64,000 nt of DNA from CAYQQQ01 sp964420125 (GTDB lineage: Bacteria; Actinomycetota; Acidimicrobiia; Acidimicrobiales; Microtrichaceae). How positions within the stretch are numbered: position 1 is the stretch's first letter; every line of letters begins with the position of its first letter. The stretch spans positions 62,001-126,000 of the forward strand of contig CAYQQQ010000009.1 in assembly GCA_964420125.1 (NCBI GenBank). Reading direction: 5' to 3'. This document shows, in pieces, positions 34,582 to 41,707 of the stretch. Below the pieces are notes generated by a model that saw nothing but the letters and a program-made list of their open reading frames with translations, was not told the DNA's origin and did not search any database. Position numbers and translations under genes: made by a program.

Positions 34582-35543
34582 CGCGCCGAAGCCCCGCCGA
34601 AACGGGGCCCCGTGCGACCGAGCTGGGAGGCGAGGTCAATACCCCAGAGGGTACCACTCCGTGTGACACCGGCACCGACCCCGTTTGCGCGACTCGTGAC
34701 ACAAAGCGTGCTCGTGCCACCCGCGCGGAGATGGCGGAGCGGCGTGAAGCGATAGTGGATCTCGCTCACGAGCACGGGCCGGCGTCAGTCCGCCACCTGT
34801 TCTACGCGGCCGTTGTCGCGGGAGTGCCGGGGATCACGAAGAACCAGAGTGGCTACCTCAAGGTGCAACGCGAGGTGCTGGGCCTGCGCCGCACTGGCCG
34901 GATCGCCTATGGCCTGGTCACGGACTCCACCCGGTGGATGCGCAAGGTGACCTCCTACAACGGCTGGGCCGCAGCCGTGGAGGCCTGCGCCCGCACCTAT
35001 CGGCGGAACCTGTGGTCGCACTCGCCCTACCGGGTGGAGGTCTGGTGCGAGTCCGACTCGATCGCCGGCGTGGCGTGGCCCGTCGCCAACGAGTGGGACG
35101 TGCCGCTCATGGTCTGCCGGGGGCACGCATCGGAGACGTTCGCCTACAGCGCAGCCGCTGCGTGGAACGAGTCGGATCAGCTCCCAGTGGTGCTCTACAT
35201 CGGCGACCACGACCCTGCCGGCCTCGACATCGAGGAGTCGCTGAGGGCGAAGCTCACCACGTTCTCCCACATCGACTGCGAGTGGGATCGCATCGGCGTG
35301 ACCGCCGATCAGGTGCTCGACCTGGACTTGCCGACCACGCCGGCCAAGACGAAGGGGCGGCGCAAGCCCTACCCCCATCTGTGGGCCGCCGAAGCCGAAG
35401 CGCTCCCCGCTCAACTGTTGCGTGACCTGCTGCACGACGCCATCGAGAAGTTCGTGGACTTCGACCAGCTCGCCGTGATCCGCGCCGCCGAGGAGTCGGA
35501 GCGTCGCTCCCTCCTTGAGCTCGCACGGGAGGCCCTCCGATGA
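34578..35543 (+). CDS. topoisomerase VI subunit A / Spo11-like protein
   Basis: The 321-residue protein starts with GTG at 34578 in coupled overlap. After a polar N-terminus it has a winged-helix-like part with VRHLFY, where Tyr76 sits at the place of the strand-cutting tyrosine of the 5Y-CAP domain, then the spaced pattern SGYLKVQREVLGLRRTGRIAYG. A Toprim domain follows, with Glu158 (VWCESDS) and the DHD motif Asp210-His-Asp212 (LYIGDHDPAGLDIE). No GHKL ATPase (subunit B) is encoded in the element. It could nick or cut DNA during element replication or excision, or target helper or host DNA. Family assignment comes from motifs only. Confidence 0.7.
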   Translation: MTRRSPAETGPRATELGGEVNTPEGTTPCDTGTDPVCATRDTKRARATRAEMAERREAIVDLAHEHGPASVRHLFYAAVVAGVPGITKNQSGYLKVQREVLGLRRTGRIAYGLVTDSTRWMRKVTSYNGWAAAVEACARTYRRNLWSHSPYRVEVWCESDSIAGVAWPVANEWDVPLMVCRGHASETFAYSAAAAWNESDQLPVVLYIGDHDPAGLDIEESLRAKLTTFSHIDCEWDRIGVTADQVLDLDLPTTPAKTKGRRKPYPHLWAAEAEALPAQLLRDLLHDAIEKFVDFDQLAVIRAAEESERRSLLELAREALR

Positions 35544-37552
35544 GCGCGGCGGAGGTTGTGGAGGAGGAGCACGTCGCCGTCGAGTACGCCCTGGCGATCG
35601 CGGAGACCCTCGGTGTGCCCGTGTTCCCGGTGAAGATCACTCCCGGCGATGGAGACAAGACCAGCAAGGTGCCGCTCACCAAGAACGGGCACCTCGACGC
35701 CAGCACTGACCCCGAGCTGATCCGCCGATGGTGGGCGCAGCATCCGAACGCGGCGATCGGTGGAGTGCTGTCCGCCGCTGGCATGTTCGCTATCGACGTG
35801 GACGTGACCGGCGGAGTCGATGGGGAGGCCACCCTTGCCGATGCGGTCGCCGAGCTGGGAGACCTGCCCGCCACGGTGGAGGTGCTCACACCGTCCGGTG
35901 GCCGGCATCTCTGGTACCGCGGCGAGCACGTCAAGAGCCGCGGGTGGCGGCCCGGTGTCGACATCAAAGGTGACGGAGGGTGGGTGGTGCTGGCCGGCTC
36001 GTACTCGCCGCCGCTGGATGACTGGTACCGCTTCGAGATCTCCGGCGACCCGTTCGACGGGATCACCGTGGCGGAGATCCCGCCCCGTTGGCGTGCAGCG
36101 CTCCCCTCCGCCCGCACCGGCGACAGCACGGCCAGCGCGGCCGACACGGCACCCGAAGCGCTCCAGCGCCTCCACGAGCTGGACAGGGAAGCCGTGGAGC
36201 TGCTCTGCCAGCTCGGTGGACACCATCCGTTCGTGGTCCGCCAGGGTGACGGCTGGGAGGCACGGATCACCCGCCCCGGGAAACGCTCCGGCACGTCGGC
36301 CACCGTCGGCCACCTCGGCCCCGGCGTCGTGCGCCTGTTCACCCCCAACTGGGAGACACCGGGCGGGTACCGGCTGCAGGACCGGCCCTACGACCTCGAC
36401 GACCTCGCGCGCATCGCCCAAGGGCTCGAGCCGCTCGAGGACCGGGAGCCGTTCGCCGCCGACCTCGTCCCGCAGACCGCGACCGCCGCCGCAGCGATCG
36501 CCCTTGGCGCGTGGCGGGCTGAGACCCTCGCCGCGCTGATCGCGGACCCGCCGTGCTCCGCAGGGTTCCTCATCCGTCGACTGTGGCCGTCGGACGCCTA
36601 CGGGATCATCGGAGCCGAGTCCAAGGCTGGCAAGACGTGGCTGGTGCTGGACCTGGCCGTGTCGATCGCCTGCGGAGTGCCGGCCCTCGACGGGATCGAG
36701 GTGGACCGTGCAGGCCCGGTGGTCGTGTTCCTCGGTGAAGGCGGCCGGCGCAACGCCTACCGTCGTCTGCGCGCCGTGTGCTCCGCCAAAGGCATCGACC
36801 CCGCCGAGGTCGACGACCTGCACCTGATCTACCGGGCACCGAAGCTGTCCGATGAGGACGCCGCCGAGAACATCGAAGCTGAGGTGGCCCGCATCGCACC
36901 CGTGGCGATCATCGTGGACCCGTTGTACCTGGCCGCACCCGGTGCGGACGGAGCGAACCTCTACTCCATGGCGGTGGCGTTGGAACGCCTCCAGAGCCTC
37001 GGTGCGACCGTCGACGCCGCGGTGATCGTCGTGCACCACTGGAACCAGTCCGGCAAGGGCGACGGGTTCGGCAGGTTCTCCGGTGCCGGCCCCGAGGAAT
37101 GGGGGAGGGTGTTGTGGTCCGTCGCCGTCGATGGGCGAACGGGATCCCAGCATCCCGAGGGGTCCGCAGTCCGTCTGACCGTCCGGGTGCGCGGCGGAGA
37201 GCTCGCGGACCTGGCGTTCAGCCTCACCCGCGAGGTCTGGTCGGATGACCCCGAGGACCTCGGAGCGGACCTGCACTACCGGATCGAGCGGGGCGAGATC
37301 GTCGCCGCGGACACCGGGAAACGGAAGCTCACCGCCGAGGACCGCTGCGCCGCCGTGCTGGCCGGCACGGGCGAATGGATGACCGCTGAGGCCGTGCAGG
37401 ATGCCGACGCGGACGCTGCGAACGCCCAGCCTGACCAGCACCCGATGAAGTCGCGCACCGTGCAGGACGCCCTCGCGCGGCTCGCGAAGGCCGAACGGGT
37501 GGAACGCAGCGGAGTCGCACAGACCGGCTACCTCTACCGGGCGAAGCGATGA
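35540..37552 (+). CDS. primase-polymerase fused to RepA-like RecA-fold ATPase
   Basis: The 670-residue protein begins with a bifunctional primase/polymerase (prim-pol) domain: VPVFPVK, NAAIGGVLS, metal-binding FAIDVDVTG (Asp86, Asp88) and TPSGGRHLWYR. A second part, about residues 340-590, is a RepA/AAA_25-type ATPase with Walker A GAESKAGKTW (about 358-366), a Walker B-like IIVDPLYLA and VIVVHHWNQSGKGD. A small winged-helix end follows. Such fusions initiate replication of plasmids and phage satellites. The ATG overlaps the previous stop. A cluster of TGCGCA sites lies just downstream. Confidence 0.88.
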   Translation: MSAAEVVEEEHVAVEYALAIAETLGVPVFPVKITPGDGDKTSKVPLTKNGHLDASTDPELIRRWWAQHPNAAIGGVLSAAGMFAIDVDVTGGVDGEATLADAVAELGDLPATVEVLTPSGGRHLWYRGEHVKSRGWRPGVDIKGDGGWVVLAGSYSPPLDDWYRFEISGDPFDGITVAEIPPRWRAALPSARTGDSTASAADTAPEALQRLHELDREAVELLCQLGGHHPFVVRQGDGWEARITRPGKRSGTSATVGHLGPGVVRLFTPNWETPGGYRLQDRPYDLDDLARIAQGLEPLEDREPFAADLVPQTATAAAAIALGAWRAETLAALIADPPCSAGFLIRRLWPSDAYGIIGAESKAGKTWLVLDLAVSIACGVPALDGIEVDRAGPVVVFLGEGGRRNAYRRLRAVCSAKGIDPAEVDDLHLIYRAPKLSDEDAAENIEAEVARIAPVAIIVDPLYLAAPGADGANLYSMAVALERLQSLGATVDAAVIVVHHWNQSGKGDGFGRFSGAGPEEWGRVLWSVAVDGRTGSQHPEGSAVRLTVRVRGGELADLAFSLTREVWSDDPEDLGADLHYRIERGEIVAADTGKRKLTAEDRCAAVLAGTGEWMTAEAVQDADADAANAQPDQHPMKSRTVQDALARLAKAERVERSGVAQTGYLYRAKR

Positions 37553-37554
37553 TG

Positions 37555-37784
37555 TGCGCAGACACGTGCGCAGCCCGTCGGGCCTTCTGCGCACACCCGC
37601 CGTTCGCCGTGCAATACCAACGGTCCCGGTCGTGCGCATCCCTGCGCACATACCTGCGCACGGTCCTCTACCGGACCATGCGGGTGAGCAGGTGCGGGTG
37701 GGTGGTGCGAAGCACCCACCCTCCTGCACGCACTCATCCCCCCTTGTGCGCGCGTGCGCAGATTCCTAAGGGTGCGCGTGCGCA
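37555..37784. repeat. cluster of eight TGCGCA palindromes, candidate replication origin or regulator array
   Basis: TGCGCA occurs at 37555, 37567, 37588, 37633, 37643, 37655, 37755 and 37779, eight times in 230 bases, most preceded by C or GTG. I noticed no comparable cluster elsewhere in the window. The stretch lies between the replication gene and the next small genes and has no convincing gene of its own. Iteron-like or protein-binding function is inference. Confidence 0.65.
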
Positions 37785-37811
37785 CAGAACCGCTCCGCCG
37801 AGGAGGTCCTG

Positions 37812-37997
37812 ATGAGCCAGTTCCGACCCCGAGGAGCCCGCCGCCGGCCGCCCTCGGTGCCCCGATCCGACGTGCTCGACGCTGCCCGGTTCTCGTGCCG
37901 GCTCCGAGGCTGCACCTGCCGTCCCGACTTCGAGGTGTGGCACGACGACCTCGGAGCGCCCGCACACCCGAACCACCGGAGAACACCCCGTGACTGA
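37812..37997 (+). CDS. small cysteine-containing protein of element 1
   Basis: The ATG at 37812 follows GAGGAGG at ideal distance. The 61-residue product (MSQFRPRGARRRPPSVPRSD) is basic at the start and has a CRLRGCTCRP cluster with three cysteines that could bind a metal, then a His/Pro-rich end. Its last codons overlap the next gene. Function unknown. Confidence 0.65.
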   Translation: MSQFRPRGARRRPPSVPRSDVLDAARFSCRLRGCTCRPDFEVWHDDLGAPAHPNHRRTPRD

Positions 37998-38154
37998 TGA
38001 CATCGACAACGCGGCGTTGAGGTTGCTCCGATCCGACCTCGACCAGCTCGCCCACCACCTCTCCCGACTGGACCGAGGATCGCGGCACCAGCTCGCCCGG
38101 GTGGTCGCCGAGATGCTCGAACGCGTCGCCGCCCCACAAGACACCCGACGATGA
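37990..38154 (+). CDS. 54-residue helical protein of element 1
   Basis: The GTG at 37990 overlaps the end of the previous frame. The product (MTDDIDNAALRLLRSDLDQL ... VVAEMLERVAAPQDTRR) is acidic to neutral and likely one helical hairpin. The overlap and the sensible composition support expression. Function unknown. Confidence 0.55.
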   Translation: MTDDIDNAALRLLRSDLDQLAHHLSRLDRGSRHQLARVVAEMLERVAAPQDTRR

Positions 38155-38352
38155 CCGTCGTTTCTAGGGCACCGCGGCGGCGCTCCCGAGCCCGCCCCTT
38201 TCCGCATCTCTCTCTAGCAAGCTTTCCAGCAAGGCACCGTTCGGACCCGGCGCCGTGGTGGGCGGGTCGAATCTCTAGGCCCGATGCCACCCGGCGTAGA
38301 GCCGCCTCATTTCATCCCTCCCCCATCCCCCAACCCAAGGAGAACACCAACC

Positions 38353-38559
38353 ATGAACAGCACCCGCTACACCGATGACGACCTCGGCCCCGAGGAGAAG
38401 GCGCTCGCCGAGCACCTCCGCCAGCGCGCCCAGCACATGGGCTGCGAGTGCCGCCCTGGCATCCACCACAACCCAGCCACGAACGTGGTGGCCCTAGAGC
38501 ATCTGCCGACATGTCCGGCGCTGCGCCACCCGGAGGCGAACGCCGGGGTCGCCAACTGA
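38353..38559 (+). CDS. 68-residue protein before the capsid gene
   Basis: The ATG at 38353 follows an AAGGAG site. The product has an acidic helix (DDDLGPEEKALAEHLRQR) and a possible metal-binding set MGCECRPGIHHN ... LPTCPALRH with three cysteines and several histidines. It precedes the capsid leader. Between 38155 and 38352 I see no supported gene. Confidence 0.6.
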   Translation: MNSTRYTDDDLGPEEKALAEHLRQRAQHMGCECRPGIHHNPATNVVALEHLPTCPALRHPEANAGVAN

Positions 38560-38615
38560 GATACACCCCGTGGGGTATGCTGTCGGTAGGCCGCCGTGGC
38601 GACGCCGTCCCGCTC

Positions 38616-38720
38616 GGGGCACCTCGTACCGGCCCGCCGACGCCGCCCCATCGGGGGCACCTCGGGACCCGTGAACCTGTGCCGCGCATCGACCGCGGCC
38701 CCACCCCGAGGAGGTGCCCC
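38616..38720 (+). promoter_or_regulatory. possible ribosome-site-sequestering leader of the capsid gene
   Basis: The capsid start is preceded by GAGGTGCCCC (38711-38720), which contains most of the GGAGG ribosome site and abuts the ATG. The exact complement GGGGCACCTC occurs twice upstream, at 38616-38625 and 38654-38663. Either copy could pair with the ribosome site and close it. Two alternative partners are what a switchable leader would need. A near-palindrome ATACACCCCGTGGGGTAT lies farther upstream, at about 38562. Confidence 0.45.
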
Positions 38721-40190
38721 ATGGAGGCATTGAGACTCGTCCGGGAAGCCCGGGCGAACCTGGAGCGGACCCGCTCCAGCACCATCGACCGCTTGGAATC
38801 CGTCGCGCAGCGCGCCATCGACGCCGGCCGGCAGATGACCACCGACGAAGCCGCCGACTGCGACGAGCTGCGCCGCAACGTCGAACATCTCGACGGCCAA
38901 CTCTCCGAGTGCGACACCCGCGAAGCCGAGCTGCTGGAGGTCGCCGAGCGGACTGCCGAGCGTGCCAAGCGTCCGTCGTTGCGCACCCTCACCGGCTCCC
39001 AGCCGTGGGACGCGTTCGACCAGCGCCGCCCCAACGAGCTGTCGCTGGCCGACTGGCGTTCGCTGGCCCTCAGCGCCGTGGAGCGGGCCGCTGACCGACT
39101 CGGTGACGGGCCCGCCGCCCGACTCACCGAGAGCATCGAATCGGGCGAGGACCGCCACGGTGTGGCGAAGGTCGTCGCCGTCGGCTCGGACCCCGACTAC
39201 CGCTCCGCGTGGCTCAAGGTGATGCGCGACGCGCAGCTCGGTCACGTGGAGCTGACCCCCGCCGAGCGGGCCGCGTGGGCCCGCGCCCAGGACATCACCC
39301 GCGCCATGGGCGAAGGCTCCACCGCCGCAGGAGCGGCGATGGTCCCAACACACCTTGACCCTGCCGTCATCCTCACCAACTCGGGCATCGCGGACCCCAT
39401 GCGCAGCATCGCCCGCACGGTGCACGTCACCTCCAGGACGTGGAACGGTGTCTCATCCGCCGGCGTGACCGCCTCATGGGACGCCGAGGCCGAGGAGGTC
39501 TCCGACGACTCCCCGACGCTCGCCCAGCCGTCCATCGACGTGCACGCAGCCCGTGTGTTCGCGCCGGTCTCGTGGGAGCTCTCCCAGGACGTGGACGGCC
39601 TCGAATCGGAACTGGCGACCCTCGCAGCGGACGCCTACGCCCGCCTCGAAGGCGAAGCGTTCTGGACCGGCTCCGGCTCCGGTGAACCCACCGGCATCGT
39701 GACCAGCCTCGATGGCAGCCCCAGCTCCGAGGTGCAGCTCATCGACACCACCAGCTACGTGCTCAGCATCGATGACCTCTACGCCCTGCACAAGGCGCTG
39801 CCGGCCAGGTACCGCCGTGGGGGTGCGACGTGGGCGGCGAACATCGACCTGTTGGACCGCTGCCGCCGCTTCGGCGAAGGCACCACCGGCAGCAACTCCG
39901 CCTATTGGGCGGACCTGGGAGCCGACACCCCGCCCCAGCTCCTCGGCCACCCCGTCGTGGAGGCATCCTCGATGCCCACCTACACCGCCACCAACGGCAC
40001 CAACTTGGTCGTCATCGGCGACTTCTCCCGCTACGTCATCGTCGACCGCATCGGCACCATCGTGCAGCGCATCCCAACCTTGTTCGGCACGACCAACGGA
40101 CGCCCCACCTTCGAGGGTGGCCTGGCGTTCTTCCGTCGCACCGGCGGCGAGGTCGTCGACACCGGAGCCTTCCGACTCCTCCAGTGCTGA
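38721..40190 (+). CDS. HK97-fold major capsid protein
   Basis: The 489-residue protein has an N-terminal coiled coil (about residues 1-100; ARANLERTRSSTIDRLE, DELRRNVEHLDGQLSE) like the delta/scaffold domain of HK97 gp5, then the capsid fold: a GEGSTAAGAAMVPTHLDPAVI opening, VHAARVFAPVSWELSQDVDGLE, EGEAFWTGSGSGEPTGIV, and the end TFEGGLAFFRRTGGEVVDTGAFRLLQ. No separate protease or portal gene is nearby. As the only virion gene it may build small capsids or redirect a helper's assembly. The start is the ATG at 38721. Confidence 0.9.
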   Translation: MEALRLVREARANLERTRSSTIDRLESVAQRAIDAGRQMTTDEAADCDELRRNVEHLDGQLSECDTREAELLEVAERTAERAKRPSLRTLTGSQPWDAFDQRRPNELSLADWRSLALSAVERAADRLGDGPAARLTESIESGEDRHGVAKVVAVGSDPDYRSAWLKVMRDAQLGHVELTPAERAAWARAQDITRAMGEGSTAAGAAMVPTHLDPAVILTNSGIADPMRSIARTVHVTSRTWNGVSSAGVTASWDAEAEEVSDDSPTLAQPSIDVHAARVFAPVSWELSQDVDGLESELATLAADAYARLEGEAFWTGSGSGEPTGIVTSLDGSPSSEVQLIDTTSYVLSIDDLYALHKALPARYRRGGATWAANIDLLDRCRRFGEGTTGSNSAYWADLGADTPPQLLGHPVVEASSMPTYTATNGTNLVVIGDFSRYVIVDRIGTIVQRIPTLFGTTNGRPTFEGGLAFFRRTGGEVVDTGAFRLLQC

Positions 40191-40316
40191 CCCGCTGACA
40201 CCCTCGCCCCCTCGCGGGTCGGTCGGTCCTTCGGGAGCCTTCACCCGGCCGGCACCGCGAGGGGAGATCGGGCACCCCCACCCGGCGGCCTGGTAACCCG
40301 TCGGGGCCCGACGACC

Positions 40317-40346
40317 CGCCCCCCGGTCTCTCCTTTCCGGGGGGCG
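40317..40346 (+). terminator. strong hairpin after the capsid gene
   Basis: CGCCCCCCGG (40317-40326) and CCGGGGGGCG (40337-40346) form a perfect ten-base-pair stem with a ten-base pyrimidine loop, 127 bases after the capsid stop. It most likely ends the capsid transcript. Confidence 0.7.
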
Positions 40347-40365
40347 GAGTCGCGTGGGGGACCCG

Positions 40366-40562
40366 GCCCGCCGGGAGACCCGCCGGCTCGTTCAATTGTC
40401 CAGAATTGGACAATTGAACGGAGGTCGTTCTTCAGTCGGGGTCAGCCGTCGCACGTCGAGCACCCGACACCGTGAGAAGCCACGAGCGCTTGGGTAGGCG
40501 GGGACGGCGGACGGGGGGAGGGGCGGTCGGTTCTTGGGGCCCCTGCCCGCCGGGAGACCCGC
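40366..40562. repeat. 18-bp direct repeat flanking the palindrome near the right end of element 1
   Basis: GCCCGCCGGGAGACCCGC occurs at 40366-40383 and 40545-40562, both after the capsid terminator. The unit itself contains short mirror parts (GCGGG / CCCGC). No gene lies between the copies. The 434-base stretch 40191-40624 otherwise holds only the hairpin, the palindrome and attR, so it is a candidate packaging or end-recognition region. Confidence 0.65.
40389..40420. promoter_or_regulatory. perfect AT-rich palindrome
   Basis: GTTCAATTGTCC (40390-40401) and GGACAATTGAAC (40408-40419) are exact inverted copies around AGAATT; one more outer pair (C/G) matches. Thirteen-base arms this AT-rich stand out in DNA of about 70% GC. 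No T-run follows, so it is more like an operator or a protein-binding or nicking site than a terminator. Confidence 0.65.
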
Positions 40563-40600
40563 AAAGTCATCCCTTTTTTCACACGGCCGTAGGAGAAACC

Positions 40601-40640
40601 TGGGGTAACTAAGGGTGTACCGCCATGGCGGTGCTGATCA
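40601..40640. other. attR of element 1
   Basis: Element DNA ending GGGTGTAC (to 40620) meets the core CGCC (40621-40624) and host DNA ATGGCGGTGCTGATC. With attL this gives a host attB with inverted arms GATCAGCAC on both sides of the core, lying within the pilin codons for Ile-Ser-Thr-Ala-Met-Ala-Ile-Ala-Val-Leu. Confidence 0.85.
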
Positions 40641-40779
40641 CCCCTTCGCCGCGCTCGCCGCGGCGGCGGCCGGTCCGTGCCCTCGGCCGGCGGGAGGCTG
40701 ACGGAGCGCACGCGGGAGCAGCCGGTCCGGCCGTGGCCGCGAGCTCGTCCGAGGTGACGCCGGTGAGCGGTTCGTTCAT
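40625..40779 (-). pseudogene. 5' part of the small Tad pilin-like gene, cut off by element 1
   Basis: The ATG at 40779 opens MNEPLTGVTSDELAAT, then an Arg-rich leader that ends RGERGEGVISTAMA at the att core. In the element-side frame it would stop after a few codons. Rejoined to 32342-32459 the frame is perfect, so the insertion is clean and reversible. The leader and the RGEG cleavage-like context suit a prepilin. Confidence 0.8.
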
Positions 40780-40807
40780 GTGGGGACCTCCGGTTGTGGG
40801 TGGCGGT

Positions 40808-41707
40808 TCAGGTGCCGGTGACCATGGCGACCGCGGAGAGGAACGGCACGGCGAGCAGGATCAGGCCGGGCACGAGGGTGGCGACGGTCACGGGAACCCA
40901 GACGAGCTGGCCCCGTCGCTCGATGGTCTCGATGAGCGCCCGATGGGCCTCGCTGCGCACCGCGGCGGCTTCCTCCGCCAGCAGCGAGGCCAGGTCGGTG
41001 GCCTCCCGGTGCAGGGCGAGCACCGCGACCAGCCGCTCGACCTGGGGCAGCTGCGAGTCCGACGCCCACCCTCTGAGAGCGTCCACCTCGGAACGGCCCT
41101 GACGGATGCGTCGCACCACTGCACCGAGCGAGTCGGCGGTCAGACCCGTGCTGCGCTCGGCGAGGCGGGTGAGCGCAGCGCTGAGGGAGTAGCCGGCGCC
41201 GACGAGCAGCCCCAGCTGCTCGATGGTGACCGGTAGGGCGTCGACCAGCGCAGCGCGCCGTCGCGAGATCCGCCGTTCGAGGTCGTGCTCTGCGGCGAGC
41301 ACGACCACCAGCGGTGCACCGAACACCATCAGCAGGGCGATCGGCACGGGTGGGCCGAGGGCGAGGGCCGTCGCGGACGCTGCCAGCAAGGTCACGACCG
41401 CCGCGCTGAACTGGCGGATCCGGAACGTCACCGGCTCGGTGGATGCCCCTGCCCGCCGCAGCCGACCCTCCAGCTGCTCGAGGGGTCCCGTCAGCTCGAG
41501 CAGGCGCGCCAGCGCACGGGGCGGCGCCGGCGCCGGCAGCCCCGATCGCACCCACACGGGCTGCACGGCCTCACCGGTGGTGCGGGCCGGCAGGTAGGGC
41601 GAGAGCCGAACCCACAGAGGGCGCTGCCGGAACCACCGGAGCCGGCTCAGCAGCAGCGCGGTGCCCGCCGCCGCAGTGCCGACCGCGAAGAGCTCCTGTC
41701 CGCTCAT
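40808..41707 (-). CDS. tadC: TadC-like inner membrane platform protein
   Basis: The 299-residue protein belongs to the T2SSF (GspF) family: RRAALVDALPVTIEQLGLLVGAGYSLSAALTRLAE in the cytoplasmic domain, membrane helices at about 5-25, 105-145 and 270-295, and the usual end VPGLILLAVPFLSAVAMV. With TadB it forms the platform on which pilin is polymerised. Its ATG overlaps the tadB stop by four bases. It is intact but downstream of the broken tadA. Confidence 0.82.
   Translation of the reverse strand: MSGQELFAVGTAAAGTALLLSRLRWFRQRPLWVRLSPYLPARTTGEAVQPVWVRSGLPAPAPPRALARLLELTGPLEQLEGRLRRAGASTEPVTFRIRQFSAAVVTLLAASATALALGPPVPIALLMVFGAPLVVVLAAEHDLERRISRRRAALVDALPVTIEQLGLLVGAGYSLSAALTRLAERSTGLTADSLGAVVRRIRQGRSEVDALRGWASDSQLPQVERLVAVLALHREATDLASLLAEEAAAVRSEAHRALIETIERRGQLVWVPVTVATLVPGLILLAVPFLSAVAMVTGT

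Larger units (their letters stand above)
32460..40624 (+). mobile_element. element 1: 8.2-kb serine-recombinase phage-satellite-like element inserted in a Tad pilin gene
   Basis: Both ends are defined by the split pilin frame and the repeated CGCC core. Gene order on the plus strand is serine recombinase, XRE regulator, small gene, Spo11/topoisomerase VI-A-like protein, primase-polymerase/RepA-like ATPase, TGCGCA cluster, three small genes, and a major capsid protein; one small gene lies on the minus strand. There is no terminase, portal, tail or lysis gene, so it cannot be a complete phage. Joining the ends rebuilds an attP with imperfect arms GGGGTAACTAAGGGTGTAC and GTACTTGGTAACATACCCC. A replication module plus a lone capsid gene fits a satellite that borrows a helper phage's packaging. 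Confidence 0.85.

Noticed and set aside
37549..37812. An 87-codon frame across the TGCGCA cluster
   Set aside because: Its composition simply reflects the repeated palindromes, and it has no ribosome site; the region is better read as non-coding.
38151..38378. A 75-codon frame overlapping the end of the 37990 gene
   Set aside because: Arg/Pro/Ser-rich composition, no ribosome site of its own beyond the overlap, and it overlaps the start of the better-supported 38353 gene.
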